NCBI GenBank assembly: GCA_019638595.1
Contig: JAHBTJ010000011.1
Location: 1 to 64,000 of the forward strand
Length of the DNA stretch: 64,000 bases
DNA from: Chitinophagaceae bacterium
GTDB taxonomy: Bacteria; Bacteroidota; Bacteroidia; Chitinophagales; Chitinophagaceae
Reading direction: 5' to 3'
Positions 63,857-64,000 of this stretch are shown in pieces. The notes beneath the pieces are model-generated. The model had not been told where the DNA came from, did not search any database, and saw only the letters and a program-made list of their open reading frames with translations. The translations under genes were made by a program, and so were the position numbers. Numbering within the stretch: position 1 is the first letter of the stretch; each line of letters opens with the position of its first letter.

Positions 63857-64000
63857 TGATCAATTTGCCGCTATATTATATTTTACTTTTATAGGTTTGA
63901 AGAAAGTTAAAAGATCGTGGTACTCTTGGGTTTGAAATGTAAACCCCCGGCTCGAAAAATATTTTCTGTGTGCTTTGAAATGTAATTGATTTGAATTTAC

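Overview
This 64 kb window reads as chromosome from a Bacteroidota bacterium, most likely of the Chitinophagia/Chitinophagaceae type. The support is three SusC/SusD outer-membrane pairs, two ECF-sigma/FecR/STN-SusC signalling cassettes, a LytS/LytTR two-component pair, an exosortase N (XrtN) system and few Shine-Dalgarno sequences. No tRNA, rRNA, phage, classical insertion sequence or CRISPR array was seen. The genus cannot be fixed from the sequence alone.

Layout. (1) 1-16.7 kb: a rhamnose symporter cut by the window edge, an AraC regulator, then a polysaccharide utilisation locus on + (ECF sigma, FecR, STN-SusC, SusD, two GH140-like DUF4038 proteins, a Tat-exported Gfo/Idh/MocA oxidoreductase and a HEAT plus double-DUF1080 protein). 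The enzymes suggest ordinary hydrolysis combined with 3-keto-sugar chemistry on a pectin-like glycan, possibly containing rhamnose or apiose. (2) 16.7-20.6 kb: a small-gene region (thioredoxin-like, OmpA-like, HlyD remnant) rich in non-coding repeats, with a 115-bp MITE-like element that has perfect inverted ends and an 8-bp target duplication. (3) 20.7-31.1 kb: a second locus (SusC/SusD on -, a large FG-GAP lipoprotein on + and a six-hairpin glycosidase). Its SusC has an AT dinucleotide tract in the signal-peptide codons. (4) 31.3-36.1 kb: a TPR histidine kinase and LytTR regulator, a von Willebrand A protein and a hypothetical secreted protein. (5) 36.3-48.9 kb: a third locus (ECF sigma, FecR, STN-SusC, SusD and a beta-helix/PDZ fusion on -; a Tat-exported DegT-like protein and a ceramidase-like protein on +). 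(6) 49-57.7 kb: small stress-type genes, a degenerate stretch, then the XrtN operon with its dedicated substrate. (7) 57.8-64 kb: EamA exporter, a dehydrogenase/decarboxylase set, an MFS remnant, an Ogt alkyltransferase and a YeeE/YedE pair.

The most unusual non-coding signal is a set of intergenic arrays built from 7-bp units. Several different heptamer sequences occur, usually as inverted arms, and in the 58.9-61.6 kb operon they fill the gaps between genes almost exactly. A second, unrelated dispersed repeat about 200 bp long occurs in tandem near 18.7-19.1 kb and inverted near 35.2-35.4 kb. All functional statements come from recognising families by eye; no database search was run.
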